Below the pieces are notes generated by a model. The model had not been told where the DNA came from. It did no database searches and saw only the letters and a list, made by a program, of their open reading frames with translations. From Gonocerus acuteangulatus (Eukaryota > Arthropoda > Insecta > Hemiptera > Coreidae): a stretch of 64,000 nucleotides of DNA. Position 1 is the stretch's first letter, and each line of letters starts with the position of its first letter. The stretch is from the NCBI GenBank assembly GCA_946811695.1, contig OX328126.1, positions 80,916,214 through 80,980,213 of the forward strand, read 5' to 3'. Made by a program: the position numbers and the translations under genes. Below are positions 1 through 11,982 of the stretch, one piece after another.

Positions 1-1067
1 AAGGCAAATAATGACAAGACAGTTGAAGATCTCTCCTCGGCTCTAATTCTTCATGAGTGTAACATTGCTCCCATATCAAAAACTGGAGATGTTCTCTACT
101 CTACGAACTACAGTGGTCAGAAGAACAATGGTGGCTCGAAGAAGAAAATTAATTCCAACAGTAATAACTGCAAATACTGTAACATGAAAGTCCAAAATGG
201 AAATCTGATGGTAGACCAGCATATCCAGCGCGTTCTAGTGGATCTAGCACTCCTTCAGCGGCTACCAGTGCTAGTCAACAAGCCATCGTGTCGGATACCC
301 GTGTTGCACTCGTTTCAGTTAGCAGTGATGTTAATATGGTAACTACAAATGATCAGTGGTGGGTTGACAATGGAGCTACCTGTCATATCACATCCAATCT
401 CAAATGGTTTACTGAATACAAACCCTTTCCTCAGAACTCAAATGCTACAGTCAAAGCTGCGGGAAAGGAAGTCATAAAATCTCTCGGCAGCGGTAAGATT
501 GAAGTAACTAATTACAACAATGGTAAACTGCAAATATTTACTCTTAATGATGTCTGGTACGTTCCTACTATATCAAGGAATCTAATTTCCGTTCTTGCCG
601 CTCATTATCGCAATCCTGGCAGTAAGTTTGAATCAACTGAAACTGAATGTAAATTCAGCATTCATGGACAGACTATTTTTAAAGGCATCCGGGACACTGG
701 TGGAACACTATACCGCGCCTTATTCCACACTGTTTAGCCGGCAGAGGTATGTGCCAGTGAAACTGAAGACAAACATACACTTCAACTCTACCATCAGCGC
801 TGGGGACATATGGACAAACGTTATGTCCGATCGAAGCTTCATGCTGAATTGGGAATTAAGGTGCCAGCTGACAATGAACTTTGTGAGCCATGTCAGTTCG
901 GAAAGGCACATCATTTACCGTTTGGAACCCGAGTAAAAGCATCTGCCCCTGGTGAGCTGATGTCTGGTGATATTTGCGGCCCATTTGATCCGTCATTTAG
1001 TGGTCGTCGTTACTTGATCGTCATCAAGGATCATTACTCCAAGCTCTACGCAGTGGACTGGGATTGA
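1..1067 (+). pseudogene. Ty1/copia retrotransposon gag-pol remnant
   Basis: This is the 3' part of gag plus the start of pol from a copia-type LTR retrotransposon. In frame 1 a half zinc knuckle (CKYC) is visible near 172. The frame then shifts, and from about 200 frame 3 carries the aspartic protease (WWVDNGATCHIT near 358), followed by the pre-integrase zinc motif (HQRWGH near 790, then CEPCQFGKAHH near 884) and the beginning of the integrase core (SGDICGPF near 964). An in-frame TAG at 735-737 and a TGA at 1065-1067 interrupt it, and the rest of integrase, RT and RNase H are missing. The 5' part lies outside the window and no LTR was identified. The element is dead; the family call is firm because the motif order is diagnostic. 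Confidence 0.88.
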
Positions 1068-1832
1068 TTCTGGCCTCATCCAGCTTCAGCTCTTCGAATA
1101 AGGGAAAGTATTGAATTATATTATTCTCGAACCGAGTGGCAACACTGTCTACGATATAACCTTCTTGGGTTTATAATGTCGGTTTCGTTTTTGTCTGTTA
1201 TGTTGTGGCATTTCGATACAAATAAAAGTATATAGTTACAGTGCTTCGTTCTATGTGTAAACCAATCCTGTATGTGACATTCTGTTGAGACTTAATTTCT
1301 ACACAAACAATAGAGTAAATACCTGATATACTGTTTAGTTTGGACCATATTTTTCGTTGGAAACCTGTACTAAACATATTATTTCTAAAATTTTGAAAAA
1401 TAAAATTAGCGAATAAATAATATTTAAATTTTCTATAACCTCTTTATACTTCATATAATTACTTCAATGAAAAGCCAAATATAAAATATAAGGAAATAAT
1501 ATTAGCATTTAGAAGTTACCCAATGCTATTATTTTTGTTTTCTAGGAATATTAATTATTTTATTCCGAACGTTTCACTATCATTCAACGAGAAACTATGT
1601 TGCAGAAAAAAAATTATATTCGATTACTCAACATCATAAGGGGAAAGTACTTAATCTTGAAACTAACTCTATGGGATGTAGATTGAAGCTCTATGCTCCA
1701 CATAGGAATCGATAGGCGCCATGATAGTTAGAATCGATGTTTGAGCTGAGAACCAAGCGGAGAGGAGCGCACTGTCATCTTAGATCTGTTTAGTAAAGGT
1801 TCAAGTCAAGAGTTGTGCGTTTATATTTTACA
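1068..1832. other. PSMB2 upstream region
   Basis: AT-rich sequence between the copia remnant and the PSMB2 start codon. No ORF of interest, TATA box or clear repeat was recognised. The PSMB2 promoter and 5' UTR presumably lie in the last few hundred bases. Confidence 0.5.
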
Positions 1833-1923
1833 ATGGAAACTATTCTAGGGATTGCTTGTGAAGACTTCACAATGTTAGCGACGGATTGTTCGACCACCCA
1901 GAGCATACTCGTCATGAAAACAG
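1833..1923 (+). CDS. PSMB2: PSMB2 exon 1
   Basis: Encodes residues 1-30 plus one base. The ATG at 1833 is chosen because it gives the family's usual MET-x-x-G start; an upstream in-frame ATG at 1815 would add six unconserved residues. The exon ends MKT-G before GCAAGA, and the split codon is completed by exon 2 as GAT (Asp). Confidence 0.9.
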
Positions 1924-4822
1924 GCAAGACAATTTCCCAAATTTTACATCTTACCCGGTATCAAGCTTTCTTTAGTATTTTTCCAGGAATAGCATTAAGG
2001 TTATAGATAACCCCTTGTTTTAATAGATTTCCATTTAAATAATTGTCAGTATTTTGTTTTAGATGAAAATAAAATCTTTCCGCTGGGCACCAGTTTGATC
2101 CTTGGTGTTACCGGGACTAGTGGTGATACCTCACAGTTTGCTGAATACATAGCAAAAAATGTGCAGCTCTATAAAATGCGAAATGGATATGAGCTAAGCC
2201 CTCATGCTGCTGCTCATTTCACTAGACACAATCTTGCTGATTATCTTCGAAGCCAGGTTTGTTCCTGTATTATTTAATTTTGTTTGTCAATTCCTTTGTT
2301 ACTATTGCAACGTAGCTGATGTCCAGTTAATGGTAATGTTCAAGTCATGATGACATTCATTATCCCCAGGGATGTTGCTACCTCTTGGTTGTTAAGGTAA
2401 CATAACCTGTTCTGATGTTTGGGTTAGTTAATTGTTTGTATAATATTATTAAAAGTAATAATTGTAGCATAATTTTTCCAATAATGGCCGTTTTGGGAAG
2501 GAATATATTTATAATACTTGCCTTTTTAGGTAGTACAGGTGCAACGCCTTTCCGTTTTTGTTTTGTTTTTTTCAAAATAAAGGCAATGGTTACGAATGTT
2601 TAAATCTTGTCAGTCTGAACAAGAATATGAGTAAAAAGTGCCTTCTTGTCCTAGAATTTGGCCATTGTCATTCATGAAAGAAATTTCTTCTCGAACACTG
2701 AATAAGAGGACATGCATCTACTCCAAATAAATGAGCCTGGCTGAATAGTTATCATTAATAAGTTTTATTAACTAGTAGTCATAAATGTCATTCCGATTTA
2801 GTCAATTGAATTTGATCCCATTCTCAGTAATTGATAATCATCATTAAATATAAAACAGCCTTCTCTAATATATCTGAGTTTTTATCTGCAACCGATCTTA
2901 ACTCTTTCTCCTTGGTAAAAATTTGATAGTGATTTTATGTTTGTTTCTTATATAAGAAAACAAGTCTGACTTGCAAGATCTGTGTCATCTTCGCATGTTT
3001 TCCGTTCTTATTCCTTGTGGCATTTGTAAAGGAATAGAAGCATTAAGTATTTTGTTTCGGTCTTTTGTGAAAACTTACAAGTACGTTTCTCAATTTCTTA
3101 CCTGGTTTTACCAAAATACCATTTTACTGTTAAATGCAATTAAAACAAAAATTATTTCAATCTTTAACATCCATAATAATTAACTCAGAATTTTAGGATG
3201 GGATATGTACAGGAATTAAAACCCCCCAAAAAATACTTCAGAAACGTTTTTACAGGAAATGTATTAAGCTTCGAATGGTTACTGTCCATTTACCACAATT
3301 TCCCAACTACTTTAAAGATATTTTAAAAAATATATGTAAATTTTAATCCTAAGCTCTAGGCTGACAATAAAATATTTTTTGTCTCGAATACTTCCTTAAC
3401 TGCAAATGTAACAAACATTGAAATATGTTAGTTTGGATGAATGTCAAACATGTAGAAAATATTTCAACTGAATCCTACAAATTTAAGTACCCAAACCGAG
3501 AAAAAGAAAAGCTGTAAGCACAACGATTTTTTTGCACGAATTTCCCTGATAAAACAGTGTTCTGGCTTGCAGATTCTGCTGGTTAACAAACTTGATCTTT
3601 TAAATTAGACAAAGTATTGATTGTCCCTATGGAGGAAGTGTGCTGAAAATGTATATAAGGACATCTGCATAACTAGTTTATGTGACAAGTAAAGGAAAAG
3701 TATCCAATTAATAATTATGTATTTTGAGATAATATCCATTTTTTTTTTAAGTAACATATGCATTGAATAGAAATTCCTTTATATCAGACACTAAGAAAAC
3801 AAAATCAATCATCCGTATTGTATATTGATTGAGATTTAATGATTTCAGACACCGTACCAGGTGAACCTGCTCCTTGGTGGATATGACAAGGAGAATGGAG
3901 GAGAGCTTTATTTCCTCGACTATCTGGCATCGTTCCAGGAAGTGAAGTTTGCAGCTCATGGCTACGGAGGGTTGATATGTTACAGTATTCTCGACAGATA
4001 TGCTAAGAGAAGTATGGATATTTTGGAACACTTATTGTTTAAATTGACTTGAAATTTTGTTTAGAAGTTCAGTATAGACAGATTATAATATCATCCCCAC
4101 CATTTCCAATTATCAATTATGAGAAATGTCGTTTATAAGATTCGATATTTTGCTCTTGCCTTGTGGACAATACGGCTTGTCGCAACTCTAACCCCTTTAG
4201 AATAGCCGGAAATGCCTTAAAGAAAGTATCGAATAAAATCATTTCTCAATATATTACTTTGTCAATATATCGAATATGTTTGTTAGCTAGTTTGCTCTAA
4301 TTTTCATATTCGATAGTTGGACATGATAGGGACGATAATAATTAATTAATTAATATACGTTTGTGTGTTTATGCATTTACATTTTATTATTATAATATAC
4401 ATCATCAATCATTTTGATACAGTCATTGTAGATCTATTTAGATTTTTTATTTATACTTTTTATTAAATTTATTAACCTCTTGCAAAATAAATTAATATAA
4501 TTATACTTGTAATATCACATAAAGGAAAAAGTGGATAACAAATGCTCCCAATACAGTAGAATTTTTTTTTTTTTTTTTTTGCAAATCCTCTTCTTGGAAA
4601 TCTTGTAGATGTCTACATTGGAATGTTTTTTTTTTCTTTTAATTTTCAGAGATGACTGTTGAAGAAGCGTACAATGTAATGAAGCTGTGCGTGGCAGAGA
4701 TTCAGCGCAGGCTCATCATAAACTTACCCAACTTCACTGTTCAGATCGTCGATAAAGATGGGAACAGGGCGCTTAAAACCATTACTAAAGAAGACATCAG
4801 CGAAGCTTTAGCCAAAAAATAA
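1833..4822 (+). CDS. PSMB2: Proteasome subunit beta type-2 (beta-4 position), 4 exons
   Basis: A structural, non-catalytic subunit of the 20S proteasome beta ring, acting in cytosol and nucleus. Exons 1833-1923, 2063-2256, 3849-4011 and 4650-4822 join in phase (91+194+163+173 = 621 nt) to a 206-residue protein; the human protein has 201. It starts [12 protein letters not shown] with no propeptide and no catalytic N-terminal threonine, as expected for this subunit. Conserved blocks are [46 protein letters not shown] and RLIINLPNF. Intron 1 has a GC donor (CAG|GCAAGA); the other introns are GT-AG. Intron 2 contains an inverted family R copy. An AATAAA signal lies at 4859-4864. No frameshift or stop is seen, so the gene looks intact. 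The identification rests on recalled similarity to insect and vertebrate PSMB2. Confidence 0.95.
2063..2256 (+). CDS. PSMB2: PSMB2 exon 2
   Basis: Acceptor TTTTGTTTTAG, donor CAG|GTTTGT. Encodes [18 protein letters not shown] followed by the most conserved block of the family ([18 protein letters not shown]) and ends RSQ in phase 0. Confidence 0.95.
3200..3640 (-). repeat. Family R copy (inverted) in PSMB2 intron 2
   Basis: The reverse complement matches the middle of the R repeats at 21-25 kb, including GTTAACCAGCAGAATC, 'cagttgaaatattttct' and 'agttaaggaagtatt'. It is truncated at both ends and non-coding. Confidence 0.7.
3849..4011 (+). CDS. PSMB2: PSMB2 exon 3
   Basis: Acceptor GATTTCAG, donor A|GTATGG (weak at -1 and +5). 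Encodes [18 protein letters not shown] through SILDRYAKR. It ends in phase 1, and the split codon AAG is completed by exon 4. Confidence 0.93.
4650..4822 (+). CDS. PSMB2: PSMB2 exon 4 and stop
   Basis: Acceptor TTAATTTTCAG. Encodes the C-terminal 57 residues including [18 protein letters not shown] and [15 protein letters not shown], ending ALAKK-TAA. Too short to stand out as an open frame by itself but unambiguous by family alignment. Confidence 0.93.
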
Positions 4823-4895
4823 TTATCATTTTTTTACTTTCATTAATTTGTATTATAAAATAAAGATTAATTTGTTAAAACTATGCATTATTATA
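4823..4895 (+). terminator. PSMB2 3' UTR and poly(A) signal
   Basis: AATAAA at 4859-4864, 37 bases after the stop codon, gives a short 3' UTR. The cleavage site cannot be placed from sequence alone. Confidence 0.7.
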
Positions 4896-4984
4896 TATAT
4901 ATTTTTTCTTGGGTTATCTTAGACAAATTTCTACTGCTAATGGTATACATGTGGTGGCTAAAAATAAGAACTTAGGTGCACCAT

Positions 4985-5215
4985 GGCCAGGACTGTGATG
5001 TCCCGTTAGAACAATTGGCTTTGCTTTTTCGTGTGTTTCCTCCTTCTCTCCGTAGGGAGGAAACTCACTTATGAGGTTGAACTCATGATACAATCCAGAA
5101 GGGCAGACTTGAAAATTTCATCTTTCAGAACCTATAGATCGCAAAAATAATGGTAGTTCAAATTTGTATGTGTATCTATATATTTGTGTGTTCACTGTCC
5201 CACAAGTTCAAAAAG
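4985..5215 (+). repeat. Family R 5' fragment
   Basis: Carries the R 5' hairpin in mutated form (GTTTCCTCC ... GTAGGGAGGAAAC), then 'gatacaatccagaag' and 'atggtagttcaaatttgtatg', in the same order as the complete copy at 21130. It begins about 120 bp after the PSMB2 poly(A) signal. Confidence 0.65.
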
Positions 5216-5540
5216 TCTGTCACGCAGGAGCTGCATAACTAAGCACTTTCCTCAGAATTTGGGTAGTGTAGACTGCTTTCCAGAACAATTTGCTTAAAAT
5301 ATCCTACATAAATAAAATAAAAACATGAATAGTTCTCTTTTAAATTTGTAATGAGTAACTGATCAATTATTAATTTGCTTCCAGAGTTATGTTTACACAT
5401 GGTACCTACTACACTACGTAATAAATACAAAAAACCTCATATTATCGTATTTTGATCTAACGCAGGAACAGGATACAGTCCCTCTAGTGGTAGAAAGAGC
5501 TCCTTGCGGCGGCTTTGTGAACCTACGGCGGGCTTTTCTA
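5216..5540. repeat. Dispersed repeat headed GTCACGCAGGAGCTGCATAA
   Basis: The string at 5219-5238 recurs at 42222-42241, where it is also followed by AACTAAGC. The rest (5240-5540) is AT-rich with no recognisable gene and leads into the 145-bp tandem array. Confidence 0.5.
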
Positions 5541-6205
5541 TTGAAATATATTACAAAGTAAACCCCCGCTTTCCGATTGACCGATTCAGCTCATTTTTAC
5601 AACACTTCTTTCTCATGAGTTACCCACGACGTATACCGCGTTTCGTTACAATACAGCAGAAACTAAGACCGGTATGAGTATATTAGGAATTTGGGTCCGG
5701 AGTAAACCCCCCCTTCTAATGAACCAATTTAGTTTATTTTTACAACACATATTTACCTATAGATTACCACTACGAATACCGAGTTTCGTCGAAATATACC
5801 AAAAATCACGGCTGGTAGTGGCGAATTGGTATTGTGGGTCTGGAGTAAACCCCCCCCCCCTCCTAATGAACCGATTTAGTTTATTTTTACAACACATATT
5901 TTCCTGTGGATTACCACTACGAATACCGAATTTCGTCAAAATGTACCAAAAATCACGGCTGGTAGTGGCAAATTGGTATTGTGGGTCCGGAGTAACCCCC
6001 CCCCCCTCCTAATGAACCGATTTAGTTCATTTTTATATCTCACTTTTCTCTCTATATTACCACTACAAATACCAAGTTTCGTTGAAATATAACAAATATT
6101 ACAGCTGACATGGTCAAATTAGTGTTTTGGGTTTGGGGTAAACCCCCCCTTCCGGTGGACCGACTTTGGTGGTTAACGAACTCGTTCGTTTGCTAATTGA
6201 ACTTG
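5540..6205 (+). repeat. Tandem array of about 145-bp units, about 5 copies
   Basis: Each unit reads roughly 'ccggagtaaacccccc', 'aatgaaccgatttagtt', 'tttttacaacacat', then 'accactacgaataccgagtt' and 'tacggctggta'. Poly-C starts fall near 5560, 5705, 5850, 5995 and 6142. Units 2-4 are most alike and the outer ones are diverged. Single units recur at 29765-29920 and a pair at 44310-44600, so the unit belongs to a dispersed element. Confidence 0.85.
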
Positions 6206-6262
6206 CCATATACCAAGTTTCGTGTCGAAAAAACAAAAACTCTGGCCGCTATCGTGTTAACA

Positions 6263-6298
6263 GACATATATATATATATATATATATAGATATAGATA
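6263..6298. repeat. (TA)n microsatellite
   Basis: Short TA run between the 145-bp array and a family R copy. Confidence 0.95.
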
Positions 6299-6299
6299 A

Positions 6300-7215
6300 A
6301 TTTTAAGGGGGGTCATTTTCGGTGTCTACTAGGTAGGATCGATAAAGATTTGAAGAAATTTTTCAAAAATTCCGTCATGAGTCCAACCCCAATAGCTACT
6401 TTCCTTTGGAGGAAAGTGCTAAAATGGACCGAGTTTGTTAACCAGCAGAATCCACCTACAGAAGAACACTGTTGTACAGATTGTAGTTTGTAGGCTTCCA
6501 GGTACACTGTAACGTAGAGAAATGATGACATCATTTTCAAGGCGATATCTTTAACAGTTCTTGAGAAAAGTGGATAAAACTAGTTTTCCTAAATAATTTT
6601 AGTTTTGGTATGAAATAATTGATTCAGTTGAAAATTTTTCCAGACATTTGATATTCATCTAAACGAAGATATTTAAATGTTGGTTGTGTTTGGAGTTAAG
6701 GAAGTAATAGAAACAAAAAAAACATTTCATTAACAGGCATAAAAAGTTTTGGGATCTTTGTATATTTTCTTAAATATTGGGAAATCGTGGTAAATGGAAG
6801 GTAATCATTTGGAAGCTTACTAAATTCTCAACAAAAAGGTTTTGATGTGATTTTCGATGGGACAATGTAAATCCGAGAAATAAGTGCCTAAAACTGTTCG
6901 TTACTTTTTTTTTTTTTTTGTGTCTGTTGGCCTTATTTTTTTAATTGAATATAAAAATAAAATGAGTATTTTAGTAAAACAATGTAAGAAAATTAGAAAC
7001 ATTTGTAACACAGTTTTTTTAGAGCAAGGCAGAGGCAGTAATTTCTGCTTTGAATACTGTCAATTTCTGTTGCGGCACCTAAAATATTCTCTTTAAGATT
7101 TCATTTTTCATGAAAAATCAAAACGTTTTCTATTCTCAGGTTTCCAAATGACACTGGGAATAAGAAGGGAAATGTACTAAGATGATGCACGTCGGATGTT
7201 TTCTCTGTTTTTAAA
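6300..7215 (+). repeat. Family R copy, 5'-truncated
   Basis: Contains 'gttaaccagcagaatcc', 'tggagttaaggaagtaat', 'gaaatcgtggtaaatgg', 'cgagaaataagtgcctaaaa' and a degenerate 3' end (ACTAAGATGATGCACGTCGG near 7180). Overlapping ORFs are short and unconserved. Confidence 0.75.
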
Positions 7216-8565
7216 AAGAAAATTAATTGTCCCTATCCCAGCTAGAAAAGGGTGATAACCAGTTGGTAACACATCTCAACAATGTCTGCTAAAGGAGTTG
7301 TATGTATGTAATACTAATAAATAAGAAGGCACACTGGGAGTATAAAGTAGTTGGAAAGCAGTGAATGATCCTTGGTTTGGCAGGAATAAAGCAGAATTCT
7401 TTTCAAATAGGTTCCAAAACTTATCTACTATAAACAGTAAGAGCTAGAAAACCTCAGTAGACAAATAAACCACAATTTTTTTTCAATATATAACTTTTTT
7501 TATTTGTTTATCTGTGTGTCATAGCTGGCATTGGTCCAATAATTTGTTTGTCTCTGAGTATCCAAGGCTGCTAATATATTACACACAATAAGCATACATG
7601 TATTGAAGGATGTAATGGAATTTCACACAGAGAAGAAAAAGCTCTGGATGTCAATGCTATTAATGCAGGTTATTACTACTATTAGCAACTGGTCCTTTTA
7701 CACAAACGTAAATTATGAAGAGGCATTGGTAAGTGAGGACGGGGAGTTTACTTAAAATGCTCTCATAAAAAAACTATCTAAACCTTCTTTTTCTAACCTT
7801 AAAAATGAAAATAAGCCATCACTGGAAGGAATTTTCAATAATTGGAATATTATATTTTCAGAAACTCACAATTGAGGGTTGGATGCGTCATACAATATAA
7901 TTACTCATAACAATTCTTAGACAGATTCAACTCAGGTTGCCAACTTCATTTCAAAAAATTGTCAAATTTTTTAACATGGGTTTTATCTAAGGATTCTTTT
8001 CAATTTTATTATAAACCTTTTGGTTGGCTGGATATCTTAATTTTGTTGGAAGGAAATTGAACAAAACCGATACACAAAATTCTACTTCTTTCCTTTGTGT
8101 AGATCAATAAAAAATACTTTCTGAAGATTAGTGAGGAAATTGTATAAGAAGAAATTTTTTTTAAACAGTTTTATTGCGGGATAGGATTCATTTTCTAGTT
8201 ACTGCAACCCATCTACCCCCCTCTGAACCTCCATCTCCTTTTGCAGACTTGTGGGCCCTTATTATTATGGCTCTAGGAACAAATACACACACTTTAAAAA
8301 CAGTAACATTATGTTTATTCAACGTTCCCAATACAGGCTAAATAACAGGAAGCAATACTACCAACAATTAATACTCCCTATAGTATTAACAATTAGATAC
8401 CTCTATAGTATCTGTCCCTCGTGGCCTGTTATGGGACTGTTTTTTTTGTTTTTTTTTTAATACATAAGTAATCAAAGTATAATGTTTCTTGACACTAGGG
8501 CGCTCTGGACCAATGTCAAGAAACGGATAATCTAGAGATAACCCGTTATCTATAGGCTACCAGCG
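7216..8565. other. No gene seen; SINE-B core remnant
   Basis: At 7229-7262 'tccctatcccagctagaaaagg' followed by 'gtgataacc' matches the core of the SINE-B family. The remaining sequence is AT-rich with no recognisable feature. Confidence 0.5.
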
Positions 8566-8770
8566 TGAGCTTATTTAGGGAGGGGTCTGCAGGCCCCCCA
8601 AACTTTTGATTTGATGGTAAAAATGTGTCTTAAAACTCTTAAAAATAAATTAATAAGATCATTACATTTTAGTTGTAATAGCGTTTTATTTGACTAAAAC
8701 TATTCCAAGTTCTAAATTGTTAGCATTTCATACCCCGGAAATGGTCCTAGCCCTCCCTCCGCATCAGATC
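8566..8770 (+). mobile_element. MITE-G copy 1
   Basis: About 75-80% similar by eye to 9547-9822 and 13986-14256: poly-C head, 'ttgatttgatggtaaaaatg', 'gtgtaatagcgtttt'-like centre, 'ccaagttctaaattgttag' and 'ccggaaatggtc'. The 5' terminus is degraded. Confidence 0.75.
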
Positions 8771-8869
8771 TTTAGTGTTGGTCTTCACAATTTCTGCAGG
8801 TTGTACTTTCCTTTCCAAATGATTAGGAGTTAGGACTTCATACTCACAGAGGATTTATCTTCCTCTAGG

Positions 8870-9520
8870 TCAGCTTTTTCCAACCTCTAATTTGCATACC
8901 ACTGTTAGTAAGGGAGTTGCTAGTTGGAATGTACTTGAAAAATAATCGTTAGTGATGGGGAAAAAATAAATCCTCCAGGATTTCTGGTACATTGAGCCTT
9001 GGCCCATTCCAAAGGTCGACGCACATGGAGGACTGTCCTTGCCTCTAGGCATATCCCAGCCAAACCATCACTGATCCTTTCCACACATTCCGCTATAATG
9101 CACTGCATATATCACTAAGCTGGACTTCTCCACTATTGAGCTCGTTCATCTGTTCCAATATATGGACTCGTCCGAAAACAAAAGAGATGCCTAATCATCT
9201 TCAGTTCAGACAGTATATTCTTTGCACCAATGAAGGCATGCAACTCTATGTACCACGATGAGAAGAGGGCTGGAGGCGAGGGTCCCAGGGTACTTTAAGC
9301 AAACCTTGAACTTAAATAGTTGACATCCTTACCCCGATCGACAACCAATTTCATAAACTAATGTTCAAGTAAGGGGGTTCTGAGAGTCAGCATAGGAAGT
9401 GTTCATCAGATGGTCCTGTCGTTCTTGAAAAACCTGATCGCGCCGCCTACCATAGCTTCCTTTCTCCTGATACTTCTGGAGCCCTTGGAGCAGGCAACCT
9501 GTTAACTATCCATACATCGT
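8870..9520 (-). pseudogene. Tc1-family transposase pseudogene
   Basis: Read on the minus strand and allowing frameshifts, it gives the Tc1 transposase core: GSVMVW-like (GSVMVWLGYA and, in the next frame, GLAGICLEARTVLHV), then NVPEILEDL in the region that normally reads 'RYVPEILED'. Upstream on the same strand is weak similarity to the linker (near 9380-9440). Several frameshifts and stops are present and the C-terminal DDE half was not recognised. It is an inactive fossil of a cut-and-paste element; superfamily placement rests on the GSVMVW...LEARTDLHV signature. Confidence 0.72.
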
Positions 9521-9546
9521 TGCTTTTGGCCATCATCAACTAACCA

Positions 9547-9822
9547 TAGGCGTATATAAGGGGCGGCTGCAGCCCCCCCCCAAAAAAAAATTTTCATTTG
9601 ATGGTAAAAATGTATCATAAAACCCTTAAAAATAATTTAAATAACATCACTTAGTTCATAAAAAACAGTTTACTTTAGGTGTAATAGCGTTTTAGTTGCC
9701 TAAAACTATTCCAAGTTCTAAATTGTTATTATTCTATACCCCGGAAATGGTCTCAGCCCCCCCCCCCGAAATTTCCCCAGCCCCTCCCGAAATTATTTCC
9801 TATATACGCCCATGCAACTAAC
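9547..9822 (+). mobile_element. MITE-G copy 2
   Basis: About 275 bp bounded by AGGCGTATATAAGGGG and TATATACGCCCATG, an imperfect terminal inverted repeat, with C-tracts just inside both ends. No coding capacity. Its transposase source is unknown. Confidence 0.82.
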
Positions 9823-10069
9823 GCCATAATTCGAGCGACATCGGTACGCTCATAAAATGTTCGCGACAAGAGAAATATTGTTTTTCAAGAAAAATAAAAC
9901 AATACAATAAAGCCAAAACAATGCGATTAAATATAACACTGGGGAAAAACTAATATATTTTATGATTTTATCGGCAATCCTAGAGAAAATTATGAAATTC
10001 ACCAAAAAATATTGATTCTTGATAATCTACTTTGGCCTGCAATTATTTCAGGTCCAAAAATGTTTCTTT

Positions 10070-10114
<45 letters not shown>

Positions 10115-11072
10115 GTGCATCTATTTCCAGGATCATTAGCACCATGTTTCTTTAATCTGGAGTTTTTGATCATAATTGAGGAGCGCCGGGTTTTATTGGC
10201 GCTAGTGAGTTAAATAATTTACAATCAATGAATAAACCTTAAAATTTAAGGTTTAAAATTGTTTTTGTAAATTTATTTTTAATCCTCATATAGGTACACT
10301 AATACATATATTTACACAAAAGTATGAAGGTATATGCAGGGTCAAAAAATTATTACTTGCGGAGCTTTGCTCAATGCTATAAGTTTCCTTTCCCAGAGAA
10401 ACCAGGTTACTTTCTTCAAGGCTTTGTATTTTTACTATTATTAACTTCTTTTACGTGCTTCGGCTACATCAATAGGACTTAATACTTTCAGAAAAGAATC
10501 TGGATTAAGATATATAATATATATTCTATTAGATAAAACAGTTGAAGAAGAGGGAAAAAGGAAGTTTTAATTTTACTACACGGCTACAGGAAAAGATAAA
10601 TGGCATACAGGAAACAGCACATAGAGAAAGTATAATTTCATTTCAATTAAAGCATATCTTCAATTAAATTATTATTTGCTCTAAGTACCGTCAATATGAC
10701 CATAGTTTAATTAAAAATTCTCTATTTCTTATCAAATTGTAAGAAATTTACGGTTTTCTATAAGTTTACAAAATTATTGTTTAATATGTTCTACTCTTGC
10801 TAAGGTTAAGAAAGAGCAAAGAGGTATATCCTAATCCAATTTTCGGTTGCGTGACGTAGCTGCGTGTCTCCGACATTATTGCCATCATTAACCTATGTGT
10901 AGTCCCTCTCCTCACCTCTTTGCTTAAAGATAATCAGCTGTTACCAAGATATTAGCTAATTAGGTTCTATCTAATATGTTGATGGGTGGGCTATTGCTTA
11001 AGCAACATCTGTTCGTAAAAATATGTATAAAATCCGTTTACTTTTTCCTCACTTCGATATACTTGAAAGTTA

Positions 11073-11104
<32 letters not shown>

Positions 11105-11746
11105 GTGGTAATGAGACACAACTTCCCACCAAACAGTTTCTGAGCAGATAATTAACGTTTTGAGGACAACATGTTATCGTTAAAAAAAAGTATAAAACCC
11201 AGTGAACAGAATGAAGAAAGAAGTGCCTATTTCGGCAAAAATACAAGTGTTTGACACTATAACTAGAGCAGTCCTGTGTTATGGTACATCCCCAACGTGC
11301 AACATATTCCCTAATCAAAGTTGCAAACGTTTTGGTAATTAAAGATTTTGAATATGCGGAGTCAAATAGGAAATATATCAATGAAAACCTCATTAAGACT
11401 CAAACCAAAGAATTCTGCATTCCTTAAGTATTATAATTATCTGTTGCATCGTTTTGAGCTCTAAATGGTGCCCTAAATCACCATTTCATCTGAACGATAG
11501 CACCATTTTCACATCCCAGATAGATACTGCCTAGAGCGTTTGGAATAAGTAAGAAGACTTAATGAGCTTCAGGATGTTTAAAAATTATAACATTTCAGAG
11601 ATTACGGTAGAACTGAACCATATTTTGACAATACGCAAAAGAAACTCATTGTCAAATTATTTCTATATGTTTGTATTTGCTTCAGCTATATGAGACTACA
11701 ATCTAAGGGATTAGGTCCGCCAGGAAATATACTGTTTTCATAAATG
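9823..11746. other. No gene seen; two poly-T tracts
   Basis: Contains poly-T runs at about 10070-10113 and 11079-11104, the latter possibly the A-tail of a minus-strand retrocopy. No conserved ORF or repeat boundary was recognised. Confidence 0.5.
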
Positions 11747-11982
11747 TTGGTGGAGACCGTCGTCACTGGCATCGGTGAGAGTACTGTGTGCGAGTGCTTT
11801 CGACTTAAGTACGTAATTATTAAGCCACTGCTGAGGTAGTAGTATTTCATCCTAATATAAATACCCTGACATTACAAACCACACTCAGTAGTACCTCTAC
11901 AGTGGCTAGATAATGATTTACTTACGTCGAAAGTGCTCCCTACAGTACTCTCACCGATGTAGTATCGACAGCCTCCACCAAC
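11747..11982. mobile_element. MITE with about 90-bp inverted repeats
   Basis: The left arm (TTGGTGGAGACCGTCG... ATCGGTGAGAGTACTGT) is matched by the reverse complement of the right arm, ending CCTCCACCAA at 11982. The arms extend through 'gtgctttcgac' and 'tagccactg', leaving a loop of about 55 bp. No ORF. Confidence 0.85.

Noticed and set aside
8920..9108. Independent small gene from the minus ORF
   Set aside because: Its residues match a frame-shifted piece of Tc1 transposase, so it is part of that pseudogene.
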